Shown: positions 34,897 to 43,509 of the stretch, one piece after another
How positions within the stretch are numbered: position 1 is the stretch's first letter
Layout: each line of letters begins with the position of its first letter
NCBI GenBank assembly: GCA_039621445.1
Contig: CP154957.1
Location: 43,254,212 to 43,318,211, forward strand
Reading direction: 5' to 3'
DNA length: 64,000 bases
Origin: Euglena gracilis
Taxonomy: Eukaryota; Euglenida; Euglenophyceae; Euglenales
Position numbers and translations under genes: made by a program
The notes under the pieces: model-generated
Databases searched by the model: none
What the model was told of the DNA's origin: nothing
What the model saw: only the letters and a program-made list of their open reading frames with translations

Positions 34897-35759
34897 TATA
34901 TCCGTGGACTGAGGCCCAAGACACACACTGTGTCTCGTGGACTGAGTCCACGAGACACAGTGTGTGTCCCCGTGGACTGGGACACACACTGTGTCTCGTG
35001 GACTGAAAAATAAAAGGTGTTTGCCAGAAATGCGAGGTGTTCTACATCTAATGCAATGCAGCAGGGCAGTGGAAAGATGGTCACCGGACAACCGTGAGCT
35101 GTAACAGCTGAGATGGTACAGGTATGTCTCGAAACTGAATGTGGTGCCACACTGTGCCCGGCGTTGTTGCTCAGCTTGATTGATGAGGGTAGCCTCATCA
35201 AACAAATATCTGGGGTCAATGACCCAACCAGCCCATGCGGAAAAAAAGCCATCCAGGTCCTCATACTGAGCGTTCAGATGTTTACACACCTGCTGGAACT
35301 CCAACAGGCGTGTAACAGCTACACGCTCAGCAATTGCGGTCCCTTTTGGCTTCTCTTCCAACACGTTGGCCAACAACGTACCGTGTATTGGGTTTCTGCA
35401 AATCGACCAAATACTTTTCCAGTGTAGCAACAAATTCATCTGGTTTCGGGGGTCGGGGGAGCATGCGGTCCACACTGTTTGCGGTCTTCTTCATTTTCCG
35501 AAAGAAAAAAACTGCAAGGACAGGTAGCGGAATGTGGTAAAACTTGTCCCTTGTTGGTCGGACCAGTGGGAATTCTTGATTTTTTCAGTTCACGAGGACA
35601 CACACTGTGTCTCGTGGACTGGCAGTCCACGAGACACAGTGTGTGTCCTCGTGAACTGAAAATTTGACAAAAAATCGCAAAAAAATACGGGGTAGACATT
35701 GCGTGGCTAAGTTCCACGAGACACAGTGTGTGTCTTGGGCCTCTTAGTCAACGGATATA
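34897..35759. mobile_element. Hairpin-ended element A, carrying the unknown ORF family
   Basis: The 863-bp unit starts TATATCCGTGGACT and ends in the inverted copy, followed inward on both sides by AGGCCCAAGACACACACTG. The inverted repeat is about 45 bp with a few differences. Next to each end sits a near-perfect hairpin built from the same words: 34919-34968 (50 bp) and 35582-35662 (81 bp). Between the hairpins is a minus-strand protein-coding remnant (35494 to about 35000) homologous to the ORF in element B at 37.24-38.47 kb. No known transposase motif is seen. Confidence 0.75.
35000..35494 (-). pseudogene. Unknown protein family, copy A (frameshifted)
   Basis: Starts at ATG 35494 with Met-Lys-Lys-Thr-Ala-Asn-x-Val and Leu-Pro-x-Pro-Pro, paralleling the start of copy B at 38169. 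It continues Phe-Val-Ala-Thr-Leu...Asp-Leu-Gln-Lys-Pro, then needs a one-base shift near 35391-35397 to resume with Pro-Ile-His-Gly-Thr-Leu-Leu-Ala. Further shared blocks are Leu-Glu-Phe...Cys, Leu-Asp-x-Phe-Phe, Trp, and Leu-Phe-Asp-Glu-Ala-x-x-Ile. A second frame change near 35160 is likely before the Cys-x-x-x-x-Asp-Val-Glu-His-Leu-Ala end. Length is about 160 residues if repaired. Function unknown. I recognise no domain; it looks alpha-helical and soluble. Confidence 0.7.
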
Positions 35760-35760
35760 G

Positions 35761-35870
35761 ACAAAAATCGTCCATTGTAACCCGGACACACCGTGTACCC
35801 GGGTTATGGGCGCCTTCGGCGCCCATAACCCGGACACACGGTGTGTCCGGGTGACATGGACGATTTTTGT
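35761..35870. repeat. 110-bp palindrome with TTC loop
   Basis: The two arms start ACAAAAATCGTCCAT and meet at GGGCGCC-TTC-GGCGCCC, with one indel and a few mismatches over 53 bp. It lies directly against the right end of element A. The word CCCGGACACACCGTG is repeated in both arms. Confidence 0.92.
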
Positions 35871-37035
35871 GTAAAAACGATTTCCAAGACAGGCGATCGT
35901 AGTGTACATTGGTGTAGAAACTGGGGGGCAGGGGGGCGGCCACCATCCCCCCCCCGAGATTTATTCGCCCCCCCGAGGATTTTTTGCCCCCCCCCGAAAA
36001 AAGTTACCCTCCAATTTTTTTTGCACTTTGTGAAAAAATTCTTTCACATTAAAAACCCAACTTTTCATTGAACTTTTGGGTGTTTTTGTTGTTGGACATC
36101 GCGACAGCCTTGCTGCCCTTCGGGCGGCCAAACAAGCCCAAACTCATGGTCGGAGAGGAAAAAGTCTTCCTTTTTCCAGTCTGAAGTTGTTGTTTGTGAA
36201 TATCTCCACTCTCTTCTCGCCGCCCTGGAAACACATGTATCTTGACTTGGCTTCAAACCTTGATTTTTTTTGATTTTATTTTTTTTAAAGGAGCAAACCA
36301 TTTCTATTGACAAATTTGGCTCTTTTTGGGGAATGTTCTTGGAAAGTTGCACCACCGTCCAGCCGCCCTTTGGGCGGCAATTTTTTTTTGTTCCATTCAA
36401 AATGGCCCCGAGGCCTCTTTTTTCGCATTTTGCACTCGTTTGAAATCCCAATACACAAAAGGCAACACCATCTTGCCGCCCGTTGGCAGCTCGAAAGCTT
36501 TCAAATTGTGATGGTGTCAAAATGTTAAATTGGCATGATGTCCAAAAATTGCCACATTTTTTTGTTACGTTTAATGCCTTCTTTGAAACAAGTGCTACCG
36601 TCTCGCCTCCCTTCGGGCGGCAAAAAGAAAACAACACATGCAAACATCATTGGCAACAGGGGTTTTTTCAGTCGTGGACCCCGGGGGGGGGGGGAGGGGT
36701 AGGGTGGGTGGGTCCCGCCGGGGGAGGGGTAGGGTGGGTGGGTGGGTGGGGCCCCCCCCCCAGGGGGGAGTGGGATATACTTTTCGGCGCCTTTGGCGCC
36801 AATTTTCTTTGAAAAAGTACTATTTTTTGAATTTTTCTATTTATGGCCGGCACTAACTTCGCTTCTGGCTTAGGATCTCGCCCCCCCCCCGAGAAAAAAT
36901 TGTTTCTACACCGCTGGTAGTGTAAAACGATTTCCAAGACAGGGATCCGTTCCCCTCACCTTGCTCCTTTACACCATGAGTATGGCAGCCGCAACTCCCT
37001 CCGAACACGTTTTGACGCAAACAACACAAGAATGA
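35871..37035. other. Mixed repeats; truncated hAT MITE
   Basis: No gene. The phrase GTGTAAAACGATTTCCAAGACAGG occurs at 35869-35900 and 36921-36945, and inverted twice at 39350-39415. CTTCGGGCGG/CCGCCC words recur at 36115, 36365, 36475 and 36610. From 36657 a hAT-type MITE end (CAGGGGTTTTTTCAG), C/G runs and GTGGGATATACTTTTCGG then GCGCC are present in inverted order, but the far end is missing. Confidence 0.5.
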
Positions 37036-37039
37036 CAGC

Positions 37040-37240
37040 TTGTTTTTTTTAACCGAATAAAAACATGTTCTTTTTTTAAAAAAATATGTTTTTTTATAAA
37101 AAAACGTCATAGAGGGATTGGGGAAAATTTTTTTGCAATTTTTTCTTGGGAAAAACTTCATTTTTTTATTTCTGTAGCATTCATTTTTTGTCTTTTTTTT
37201 GGGTTGAAAGCATGATTTTTTTGCACCAGAAAACACAAAT
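37040..37240. repeat. 640-bp dispersed repeat, second copy, left part
   Basis: Matches about 31615-31800 in order (ACGTCATAGAGGG, CATTTTTTTATTTCTG, TTGAAAGCATGATTTTT, CACCAGAAAACACA). It breaks off at the TTAA of element B and resumes at about 38583. Confidence 0.85.
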
Positions 37241-37244
37241 TTAA

Positions 37245-38468
37245 AAACGTGTTCAGCCCGCCAAGTGCCTGCCCTGAAATTCGTGGTCATGAACACGTTT
37301 TCAATGAGGGCATTTGTGGCAATGACACGTTTTCAGTGAAGGCATCTGTGTTCAGGCACGTTTTCAATGAGGGCATTTGTGGCAATGACACGTTTTCAGT
37401 GAAGGCATCTGTGTTCAAGCACGTTTTCAGTGAGGGCATCTGTGGCAACCCCCAGCAAGAAACAAAAATCGCTATCAGGAAAAATCGGCGTGTGGTTGAG
37501 AGGCCGGGTGGTCCTCAACGGGTGAGGCGGGTCGGGGGCACTCTACAACACGAAGAAGACGACAACAAGAAGGCTAGGTTGCCTTGGCACAACGACAGGG
37601 AAGGCAACACCACAAAAACCACATTGTTCCTGTTTTATAGGCAGTCGACACAGCACGAGGCACAGGGGGTTGGTCAGGGGAGGGAACAGAGCTGACCGCA
37701 GGAGCGGAACGTTGCTCGGCGGTGGGAAAGACAGAGGGAACACTGGTCAGGTCCTGATTTTTGAAATGAAAGAGGTTGCCGAACGATTCCCTGAAACGAA
37801 CAAAGTTCCCGACTGCTGCTCACGTTGAGCCACACATTGTTCGATGACGCTCGCCTCATCGAACAACAGGCTGGGTTCCAGCTCCCATCCCGTCCGGGAA
37901 ACAAAGAAAGCATCCAGCTCAGGATAAGAGGCTTGCCGATGTTGACACAGTTTGGCGAACTCCAAACAGTTGGCAACAGCAGCAAGCTCTGCACCCACGG
38001 AGCCGGACTTTTTCTTTGTGTTACCCTGTGCCAGCAAGGTGCCATGAAGGGGGTCAACCTTCGGCTTCTTGGCATCTTGCTGGTATACCGCGAGAGCAGC
38101 CAGGAACAGTTCCGTCCTAGGGGGTGGTGGCAAAAGACCATTCACAAAGTTTGCCGTGCTTTTGGCCATATTGGCAGGGCTGCGGGAAAAAGGAAAAAAA
38201 AGCAAAAAAGGGGGGGGTGACACGTTTTCAGTGAGGGCATTTGTGGCAATGACACGTTTTCAGTGAAGGCATCTGTGTTCAGGCACGTTTTCAGTGAGGG
38301 CATTTGTGGCAATGACACGTTTTCAGTGAAGGCATCTGTGTTCAGGCACGTTTTCAATGAGGGCGCCGTTTTTTGGGTCCGGATTTCACAAATTCGCGGT
38401 TTTGACCCCTTGCGTGAATCATGACCACGAATTTCAGGGCAGGCATTTGGCGGGCTCTGAACACGTTT
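37245..38468. mobile_element. TTAA-bounded element B, carrying the unknown ORF family
   Basis: This 1224-bp element has inverted ends of about 47 bp, starting AAACGTGTTCAG and running through GCCTGCCCTGAAATTCG to TGGTCAT, with only a two-base indel and one difference between the arms. TTAA lies at 37241-37244 and 38469-38472. Inside each end is a direct array of roughly 62-bp units (CACGTTTTCAGTGAAGGC, ATCTGTGTTCAGG, GAGGGCATTTGTGGCAATGA) at 37290-37445 and 38218-38365. The minus-strand ORF at 37747-38169 lies between the arrays. TTAA duplication is the piggyBac habit, but no piggyBac transposase is present. Confidence 0.8.
37747..38169 (-). CDS. Unknown protein family, copy B (intact frame)
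   Basis: 140 codons from ATG 38169, chosen because the same start context (Met-Ala-Lys-Ser-Thr-Ala-Asn-x-Val-Asn...Leu-Leu-Pro-Pro-Pro-Pro) is shared with copy A; the frame is open a further 18 codons upstream. Shared blocks in order: Phe-Leu-Ala-Ala-Leu...Asp-x-Lys-Lys-Pro (residues about 21-36), Pro-Leu-His-Gly-Thr-Leu-Leu-Ala (38-45), Leu-Glu-Phe-x-x-x-Cys (69-75), Leu-Asp-Ala-Phe-Phe (85-89), and Trp-Glu-Leu...Leu-Leu-Phe-Asp-Glu-Ala (95-106). The last roughly 15 residues diverge, and a frame change near 37790 is possible. Conserved protein sequence across two otherwise unrelated elements implies selection on the product at some time. No enzyme motif is recognised. Confidence 0.7.
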   Translation of the reverse strand: MAKSTANFVNGLLPPPPRTELFLAALAVYQQDAKKPKVDPLHGTLLAQGNTKKKSGSVGAELAAVANCLEFAKLCQHRQASYPELDAFFVSRTGWELEPSLLFDEASVIEQCVAQREQQSGTLFVSGNRSATSFISKIRT

Positions 38469-38473
38469 TTAAA

Positions 38474-38586
38474 CAAATTGTGGCTGGGCCCAGATTTCAG
38501 CCTGAAAACGTGTTCATGGGGCCCCTTCGGGGGCCCCCTGGCTGAACACGTTTTCAGGCTGAAATCTGGGCTCAGCCACAATTTGT
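38474..38586. repeat. 113-bp palindrome beside element B
   Basis: Arms start CAAATTGTGGCTG and run through CAGATTTCAGCCTGAAAACG to a GGGGCCCC-TTC-GGGGGCCCC centre. The inner arms contain the AACACGTTTTCA word of element B, so this hairpin and element B share vocabulary. Confidence 0.9.
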
Positions 38587-39085
38587 GTATAGAAAAATAT
38601 TTTCACACATAAAAAAAACTTTAGAGCGGGTGTTCCCCCCGTGACCACCCCCCCCCCCGACCCGACCCAAGACCTTTTTCGGCCAATTTTTTTTCTGAAA
38701 AAATTTGGCCGGTGATGCCTAATTTGACAAAATATTCAGGCAGATTCCTAATTTTTAGGCATAAATTTTGCAAAATTTGGACTAGTGATGCCTAATTTGT
38801 GCAAAATTACGAATTTTAGGTTGGGGGATTCCTAATTTGAAGCCTGAAAGGATTTTTCCCCAAAAATTTGTTTTCGGTGATTCCTAATTTGGCCACCGAA
38901 AATGTAGTGTTCCACCGTGACCCGAACCACACCCGAAAACTTTTCATCAAAAAAATGGCGATTTCGCAAGGAAAAAGGTCAACTTTTGCTTTTCAAAAAA
39001 AAATTTGCGTTTTTTTTAAAAAAGAAACACGCTTCTTTGTTGTTTTTTTAAAAAAAACCAAAAAAAAACGTCAACCCTGAAACAA
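38587..39085. repeat. 640-bp dispersed repeat, second copy, right part
   Basis: Matches about 31805-32250: TTTCACACATAAAAAAAAC, the GTGACC C-run block, CCTAATTT sentences, TTTTCGGTGATTCC, ATTTCGCAAGG and ACGTCAACCCTG. Confidence 0.85.
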
Positions 39086-39479
39086 CGTTCTGCAGATGCA
39101 GCGGTGGAATTTGCTGATTTTTGGATTTAGGATGGGTTTGCGTGCCGAGTCGGCTGACCACAAAATCTCTGTTGTTGAGCCAAGTTGATGGGCGAAAAAC
39201 TCTGTCGTTTGTCGTGGGTTCTATGAAAAATATGCACCGATGCGGGGTCCCCCCTTTCGTTTCGTTGTCCACCGTGATCAACAGCACCGCTGCCTCAGCT
39301 TGTTTGCTCCTCACATCTTGCCTTTTTAGGACCTTTCTTGTTTATGAAAGCGATCGCCTGTCTTGGAAATCGTTTTACACTAACAGATCCCTGTCTTGGA
39401 AATCTTTTTACACTACCCTCACCCTCTATTTGGCTAATGGCCGGGCTCCTTCAGACCCCAAATAGCCAATTAGGGGGGG

Positions 39480-39690
39480 GGACAGTGGCAGACGGTAGAC
39501 TGGGGAGGGAGGGGTAGTGGGTAGTCGGCCGACTAGTCGGCCGACTACCCACTAGTCGGCCGACTAGTCGGCCGACTAATTGGTCGGCCGACTGGTCGGC
39601 GGACCAATTGGGTAGTCGGCCGACTAGTCGGCCGACAACCCACTCTAATATACAAACGGGTCAAAACCGCCGACTTTTAAGCCCCCCCGG
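39480..39690. repeat. GGCCGACTAGTCGGCC palindrome array
   Basis: At 39520-39635 the 8-mer TCGGCCGACTA is repeated in both orientations, giving overlapping perfect palindromes. It is followed by the inverted copy 2 of the TTAAAAGTCGGC family. Single versions lie at 31340-31365 and 40675-40700. Confidence 0.85.
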
Positions 39691-40357
39691 GAAAAATTTT
39701 TTGTCTAAATCACCTCAACGCCAGTCAAAACCCACCCAAATGGCTCCAAAACCCCCCAATCGGGGGTGAATATGCAAAAAAAAACTGGGGGAAATGTCCA
39801 TTTTGGGCCACTTTTGACAAAAGTACACCTCTCCCCATTGAATTTTCAATATAAGTCAAAATTTGCACAAAAAAAGGTCTTATCAAGCCAAGTCTATTGC
39901 AAACGTAGAAGGGATTTTGTTATTTGAGGGGGGTGCGGGGGGGGCAGAGCCCCCCCCCCCCCGCCCATGCCAAAGTGAGCCACAAAAACGACTTAGCCCC
40001 CAAGTATGTTGCCAACACAGAAGGGATTTTGTTATTTGAGGCTCGGATTGGGGTGGAGGGGGGAGTTTTCTGCCTCTCGTGATGCAGAATGCTTGCATTT
40101 CTAAAGGATTTTCATGTAATCCCTGTTTCATCATTGGTTTTTTACACCTCCGGACCCCCATCCAGGGCCCACCGACCCCCCACTGACCAAAGATTTCCAT
40201 CTGGGGGTGTTTATTTAGGCATAAGACACTTATTTGGACCCATCCGGACCATTTCCGGGTGATTTGGGCCCGCCACAGACCATTTTTATGACAGCCGACT
40301 AGCCACCGACCAATTGGATTTTGTTCATGGGGGGGTTTAAAAGTCGGCGGTTTGGGC

Positions 40358-40647
40358 CAGGGGTTTTTTTAAGACCGGGGGGGGAGGGGGGGTCCCCCCC
40401 ACCCACCCACCCCCTAGAGGGGGGGCCCCCCCGGGGGGGAGGGGGGTCTGGGGGACCCACAAAAAATGGCCGAAAAATCGCGAAAAGTGCTAAAAAATAT
40501 AATTTTTTCGGCGCCTGCGGCGCCGAAAAGTATATCCCACCCCCCTCCGGGGGGACCCCCCCCGGGGGGGGAGGGGGTCCGGCGGACCCACCCACCCTAC
40601 CCCTCCCCCTCCCCCCCCCCGTGGGTCCAAACTTAAAAAAATCCCTG
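40358..40647. mobile_element. hAT-type MITE inserted in a repeat whose empty form is present
   Basis: This 290-bp element has ends CAGGGGTTTTTTTAAGACC and TTAAAAAAATCCCTG. It is flanked by GTTTGGGC (40350-40357) and GTTTGGAC (40648-40655), an 8-bp duplication with one difference. Central hairpin GGCGCC-TGC-GGCGCC, then GAAAAGTATATCCCA. The host repeat exists without the insertion at 31283-31365 and, inverted, at 39620-39690. Confidence 0.92.
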
Positions 40648-40893
40648 GTTTGGACCCGTTAGTACATTAGAGTGCCGACTAGTCGGCCGACTATCCACTC
40701 CCCTGTCTCGCCGACTAGCTACCGACCGGCAGGGATTGCCAAAAAGCGTTTTAAATCAGGTAATTTTGGACACCCGATTTAAATCCCTCAAGAATTTTGG
40801 ACAAACGTCGAAAAACGTCGATTATTATCCGCCAGTAACCGCAACTTTAATTAGGATTATGTCAGGCATTTCCTTTCATTCCACAAGGGTCCA

Positions 40894-41178
40894 ATGCCCA
40901 GGGTCGGCCGCCCAACGAACGAGATATGGCTGGAGTATGACAGAGCGGCTGGCGGAAGAGCTCAGTGCAGAAGATGCGGGCAAATGGTATCACCCGTGGT
41001 TACAAGGATGCAACGCCACAAAAGCAAGTGTGCGTCAGTTTTGCCACAGTGCAAGCAAGCGCCCCTGTCCTTCTCAGGCAGCGGCTGCCTGGACAAGTTG
41101 CTGGCGCGCGCTATGTACAGTTTGAACCTACCGTTTTCCGCTGCGAGTGATCCTCATTTGCACAAATTGCTTACCGTT
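40894..41178 (+). CDS. hAT transposase, BED zinc-finger exon
   Basis: From ATG 40894 the frame reads Gly-Arg-Pro-x-Asn-x-Ile-Trp, then Cys-Arg-Arg-Cys-Gly and His-Lys-Ser-Lys-Cys. This is a BED finger (Cys-x2-Cys...His-x3-Cys) with the aromatic start typical of transposase BED domains. The second half (Leu-Asp-Lys-Leu-Leu-Ala-Arg-Ala...Leu-Pro-Phe) is the helix that usually precedes the catalytic region. The exon ends at CTTACCGTT|GTGTGT, phase 0. BED fingers bind the sub-terminal DNA of hAT transposons. It lies 246 bp downstream of a hAT-type MITE; the adjacency is suggestive only, as no TIRs were found around the gene. Confidence 0.75.
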
Positions 41179-41261
41179 GTGTGTCCCGGTCGTTTCTCTG
41201 CCTGTTCCGCCCCTTTTTCATTTTCAAGTAAACTTTCAATGTTTCCTGTTTCAACCGGCAG

Positions 41262-41693
41262 GGCAACGCCTCCGGCTTTCCTTTTCCAACCCCACGAAGA
41301 ATTCGTGGTGATCCGCTGGCAGAGGTGTACGGTGACGAGCGGCAGGCATTGAAAGGCCAGCTGCAGGGTACCCACCAAACCCTTACGATAGATGCATGGA
41401 CTGGGGCCGCGAACAGGCCCATCCTGGGAATGGCCGTGGGCCAGCATCTCCTGGATGTCCTTGACACCACCGGCGTTCCGCATGACGCTGTCCAGATGCG
41501 GACATGGACAATTCAAGCCGTCCACAAAGCACAGATGGAGCTAGGCTGCCGGGTATGCGCAGTGGTGACTGACAACGCGAAGAACATGGAGAACAGCCGG
41601 ACGACAAGTTTGACAAATTTGCAGGACCCCTTCCCCATATGGCAGTACGGCTGCCAAGCTCACCTCCTCCACCTCGTGTGCATGTATTCGTAG
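41262..41693 (+). CDS. hAT transposase, DUF659-like catalytic exon (truncated)
   Basis: After an acceptor AACCGGCAG the phase-0 frame reads Pro-Thr-Pro-Arg-Arg...Leu-Ala-Glu-Val-Tyr, then Leu-Thr-Ile-Asp-Ala-Trp-Thr-Gly (first catalytic Asp region), Val-Val-Thr-Asp-Asn-Ala-Lys-Asn-Met (second Asp region) and Gly-Cys-x-Ala-His-Leu-Leu-His-Leu-Val. These are in the order seen in DUF659/hAT transposases. The frame stops at 41693, long before the C-terminal dimerisation domain. The sequence is then replaced by the G-run minisatellite at 41.71-42.05 kb, so the gene is truncated or continues after an unrecognised intron. Inferred intron 41179-41261 (83 bp). Confidence 0.8.
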   Translation, partial: GNASGFPFPTPRRIRGDPLAEVYGDERQALKGQLQGTHQTLTIDAWTGAANRPILGMAVGQHLLDVLDTTGVPHDAVQMRTWTIQAVHKAQMELGCRVCAVVTDNAKNMENSRTTSLTNLQDPFPIWQYGCQAHLLHLVCMYS

Positions 41694-41711
41694 CCAGACC
41701 ATCGCCATAGT

Positions 41712-42050
41712 CTGTGGGGGGTGCTTTACGGGTTGGTCAGAATCTGTGCGGGGGGGGGGGGGGGGCTTTACGGGTTGGTCAAAATCTGTGGGGGGGGGGG
41801 GCTTTAGGGGTTGGTCAAAAACTGGGGGGTCTTTACGGGTTGGTCAAAATCTGTGGGGGGGGGGGGCTTTACGGGTTGGTCAAAATCTGTGGGGGGGGGC
41901 ATTTACGGGTTGGTCAAAATCTGTGGGGGGGGGGCTTTACGGGTTGGTCAAAATCTGTGGGGGGGGGGCTTTACGGGTTGGTCAAAATCAGTGGGGGGGG
42001 GCATTTACGGGTTGGTCAAAACCTGTGGGGGGGGGGCATTTACGGTTTGG
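41712..42050 (+). repeat. G-run minisatellite, 32-38-bp unit
   Basis: Ten units of GGGTTGGTCAAAATCTGTG plus 7-14 G plus CTTTAC or CATTTAC. Most variation is in G-run length. Long Gly-rich open frames across it are repeat artefacts. Confidence 0.95.
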
Positions 42051-42089
42051 TCATATGGCACCTCGGGCTCCGTCCGCACTTGTCCCTTG

Positions 42090-42314
42090 TTAGGAAATTT
42101 GCGCAAATGCTTCCTTGAGGGTCACAAAGGCTGCTTCGACAGCTCCTGTGGGGCCTAGTAGCGTGCCATCATCAGCATACCAGACGTTGAGCCAGAGGTC
42201 AGGTGAATGTTCGATGACGGGCTGGATGCCCAATGCGAAGAGGAAGGTTCCGAATGTACAGCCCTGTTGGACACCTGTCCTGCATTCGAGCACTGTGTCA
42301 GCCCCTTTCATGAT
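42090..42314 (-). pseudogene. Non-LTR reverse transcriptase, motifs B and C
   Basis: Minus-strand frame with Gly-Val-Gln-Gln-Gly-Cys-x-Phe-Gly (palm motif B, which contacts template and nucleotide) and Val-Trp-Tyr-Ala-Asp-Asp-Gly-Thr (motif C, with the catalytic YADD). It ends in a stop after a further helix. It is separated from motif A by the 174-bp element at 42317-42490, so the polymerase can no longer be made in one piece. The thumb region is missing, replaced by the minisatellite. Confidence 0.85.
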
Positions 42315-42316
42315 TA

Positions 42317-42490
42317 CCATGCCCCCCCCCCCATATAAGACCCCCCCATATAAGACCCCCCCCCCTGGCCGGCCGAAGGCCGGCCCTTTGGCCGGGACCA
42401 ACCCCCCCATATAAGACCCCCCCCCATATAAGACCCCACCCTAGGATTTTGGCTCCCGAGGGGGGGTCTTATATGGGGGGGGGGGCATGG
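42317..42490. mobile_element. TA-bounded homopolymer-word element inside the reverse transcriptase
   Basis: This 174-bp element has inverted ends CCATG plus 11-12 C and the complement, flanked by TA at 42315-42316 and 42491-42492. The words are ATATAAGACC between C-runs, in inverted pairs, with GGCCGGCC-GAA-GGCCGGCC at the centre. It splits the RT gene between motif A and motif B. Confidence 0.9.
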
Positions 42491-42492
42491 TA

Positions 42493-43495
42493 AAGGTAGT
42501 GGGTGGTCGTAGAGGGCATGTACCCAACGGCTAAGGTGCGGCGCTACCTTATGCAGCTGTCGATGAATGGCCTCCCTGCTGATGGTGTTAAAAGCGTTGG
42601 ACAGATCCACTTGGGTAAGAACCCAATCATCTTGTGGATGCTCAGCTGCCAATTGCCCAAGTAGACTTTGGACATGGATGGGTGTGTGTTCCGTGGCATG
42701 GGGAACCTTGACCCCTAATTGAAACGGCCTCAGTTTTTGGGACGCCAGTTTGGTTTCAGGAAGGGACATCGCACACTTTCCAATGAGGCGTCTGAGGGTC
42801 TCTCCTGCAGCAATCGGCCTCACTGCACAGTCTTCGTCACAATGTGCAGCGGTCTGCTGAGCCAGGAGGGCTCGTGAACAGTGAAATGGAGGGCTGCTGG
42901 TCTGGAAAGGGTACAAGAGGATCATTTGTGTCCTGGGGATGCAAGCGTTGCAAAGCAGCTTGTACTCGGGGGTCCCCAGAGTCATGCACTCCTGTGGAAA
43001 GCAGTTGCCTGGCCGCAACTATTAGTGCTCCGTCTTCAATGGCCCGAAACACTGACTGCCTGGTCTGGTCAGTGAGGCGGTTTGTTTTGTTTTGCAGACG
43101 TTGTGATTTTCTGTCCGTGCTTGTGTTGTCGTCAGAGAGTTTGAATTGATCACGTGGCGATTCCAGAAACGAATTGGAAGCGGAGATGATCGCCTTAGTG
43201 TTACGTGCTTCATGCGCTTTCCCACCCCTGGGTGGGCGTGGCAATACAGCTGGGGCCCATTTCATCAGTCTCAAAAGGTTGTAGGTGTTTGGTGAGTCAT
43301 TGAACTGTTTTAGCAAGTTTGCAAAGGAAGCCGTCACAGCCGGCAGGGCTTGGTACGGAATGAAACGGAGGGTGCTGTGTTTAGACATGTACAACTGCAT
43401 AATGAGGCGGGTGCAGTGTTGCTCAGAGAGAGGTGGCTCAACTGACGAGGTTGCCTGAGGCTGGGCGGTGCAAACAGTGGTGGGCACGTGGCAGA
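42493..43495 (-). pseudogene. Non-LTR reverse transcriptase, N-terminal part to motif A
   Basis: Two minus-strand frames (42837-43495 and 42493 to about 42900) join by one frame change near 42885. In order: a helical region with Leu-Leu-Arg-Leu-Met-Lys-Trp-Ala-Pro-Ala-Val-Leu; a charged linker with Ala-Leu-Ile-Val-Ala-Ala-Arg-Gln-Leu-Leu; the RT fingers motif Val-Arg-Pro-Ile-Ala-Ala-Gly-Glu-Thr-Leu-Arg-Arg-Leu; and palm motif A, Val-Asp-Leu-Ser-Asn-Ala-Phe-Asn-Thr-Ile. This layout matches a group of LINE-like reverse transcriptases common in algae, protists and invertebrates. It is interrupted upstream at about 43.51 kb by a 1-kb insertion and downstream by the 42317 element. Confidence 0.85.
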
Positions 43496-43509
43496 CGGTT
43501 GGTGGGGTC

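Noticed and set aside
37290-37445. CRISPR-like array (regular repeats of about 62 bp)
   Set aside because: Units are contiguous tandem copies without unique spacers, in a eukaryotic context.
41714-42118. Gly/Val/Leu-rich 115-134-codon frames
   Set aside because: All three plus-strand frames are open because the G-run minisatellite has no stops. The unit carries no protein signal.
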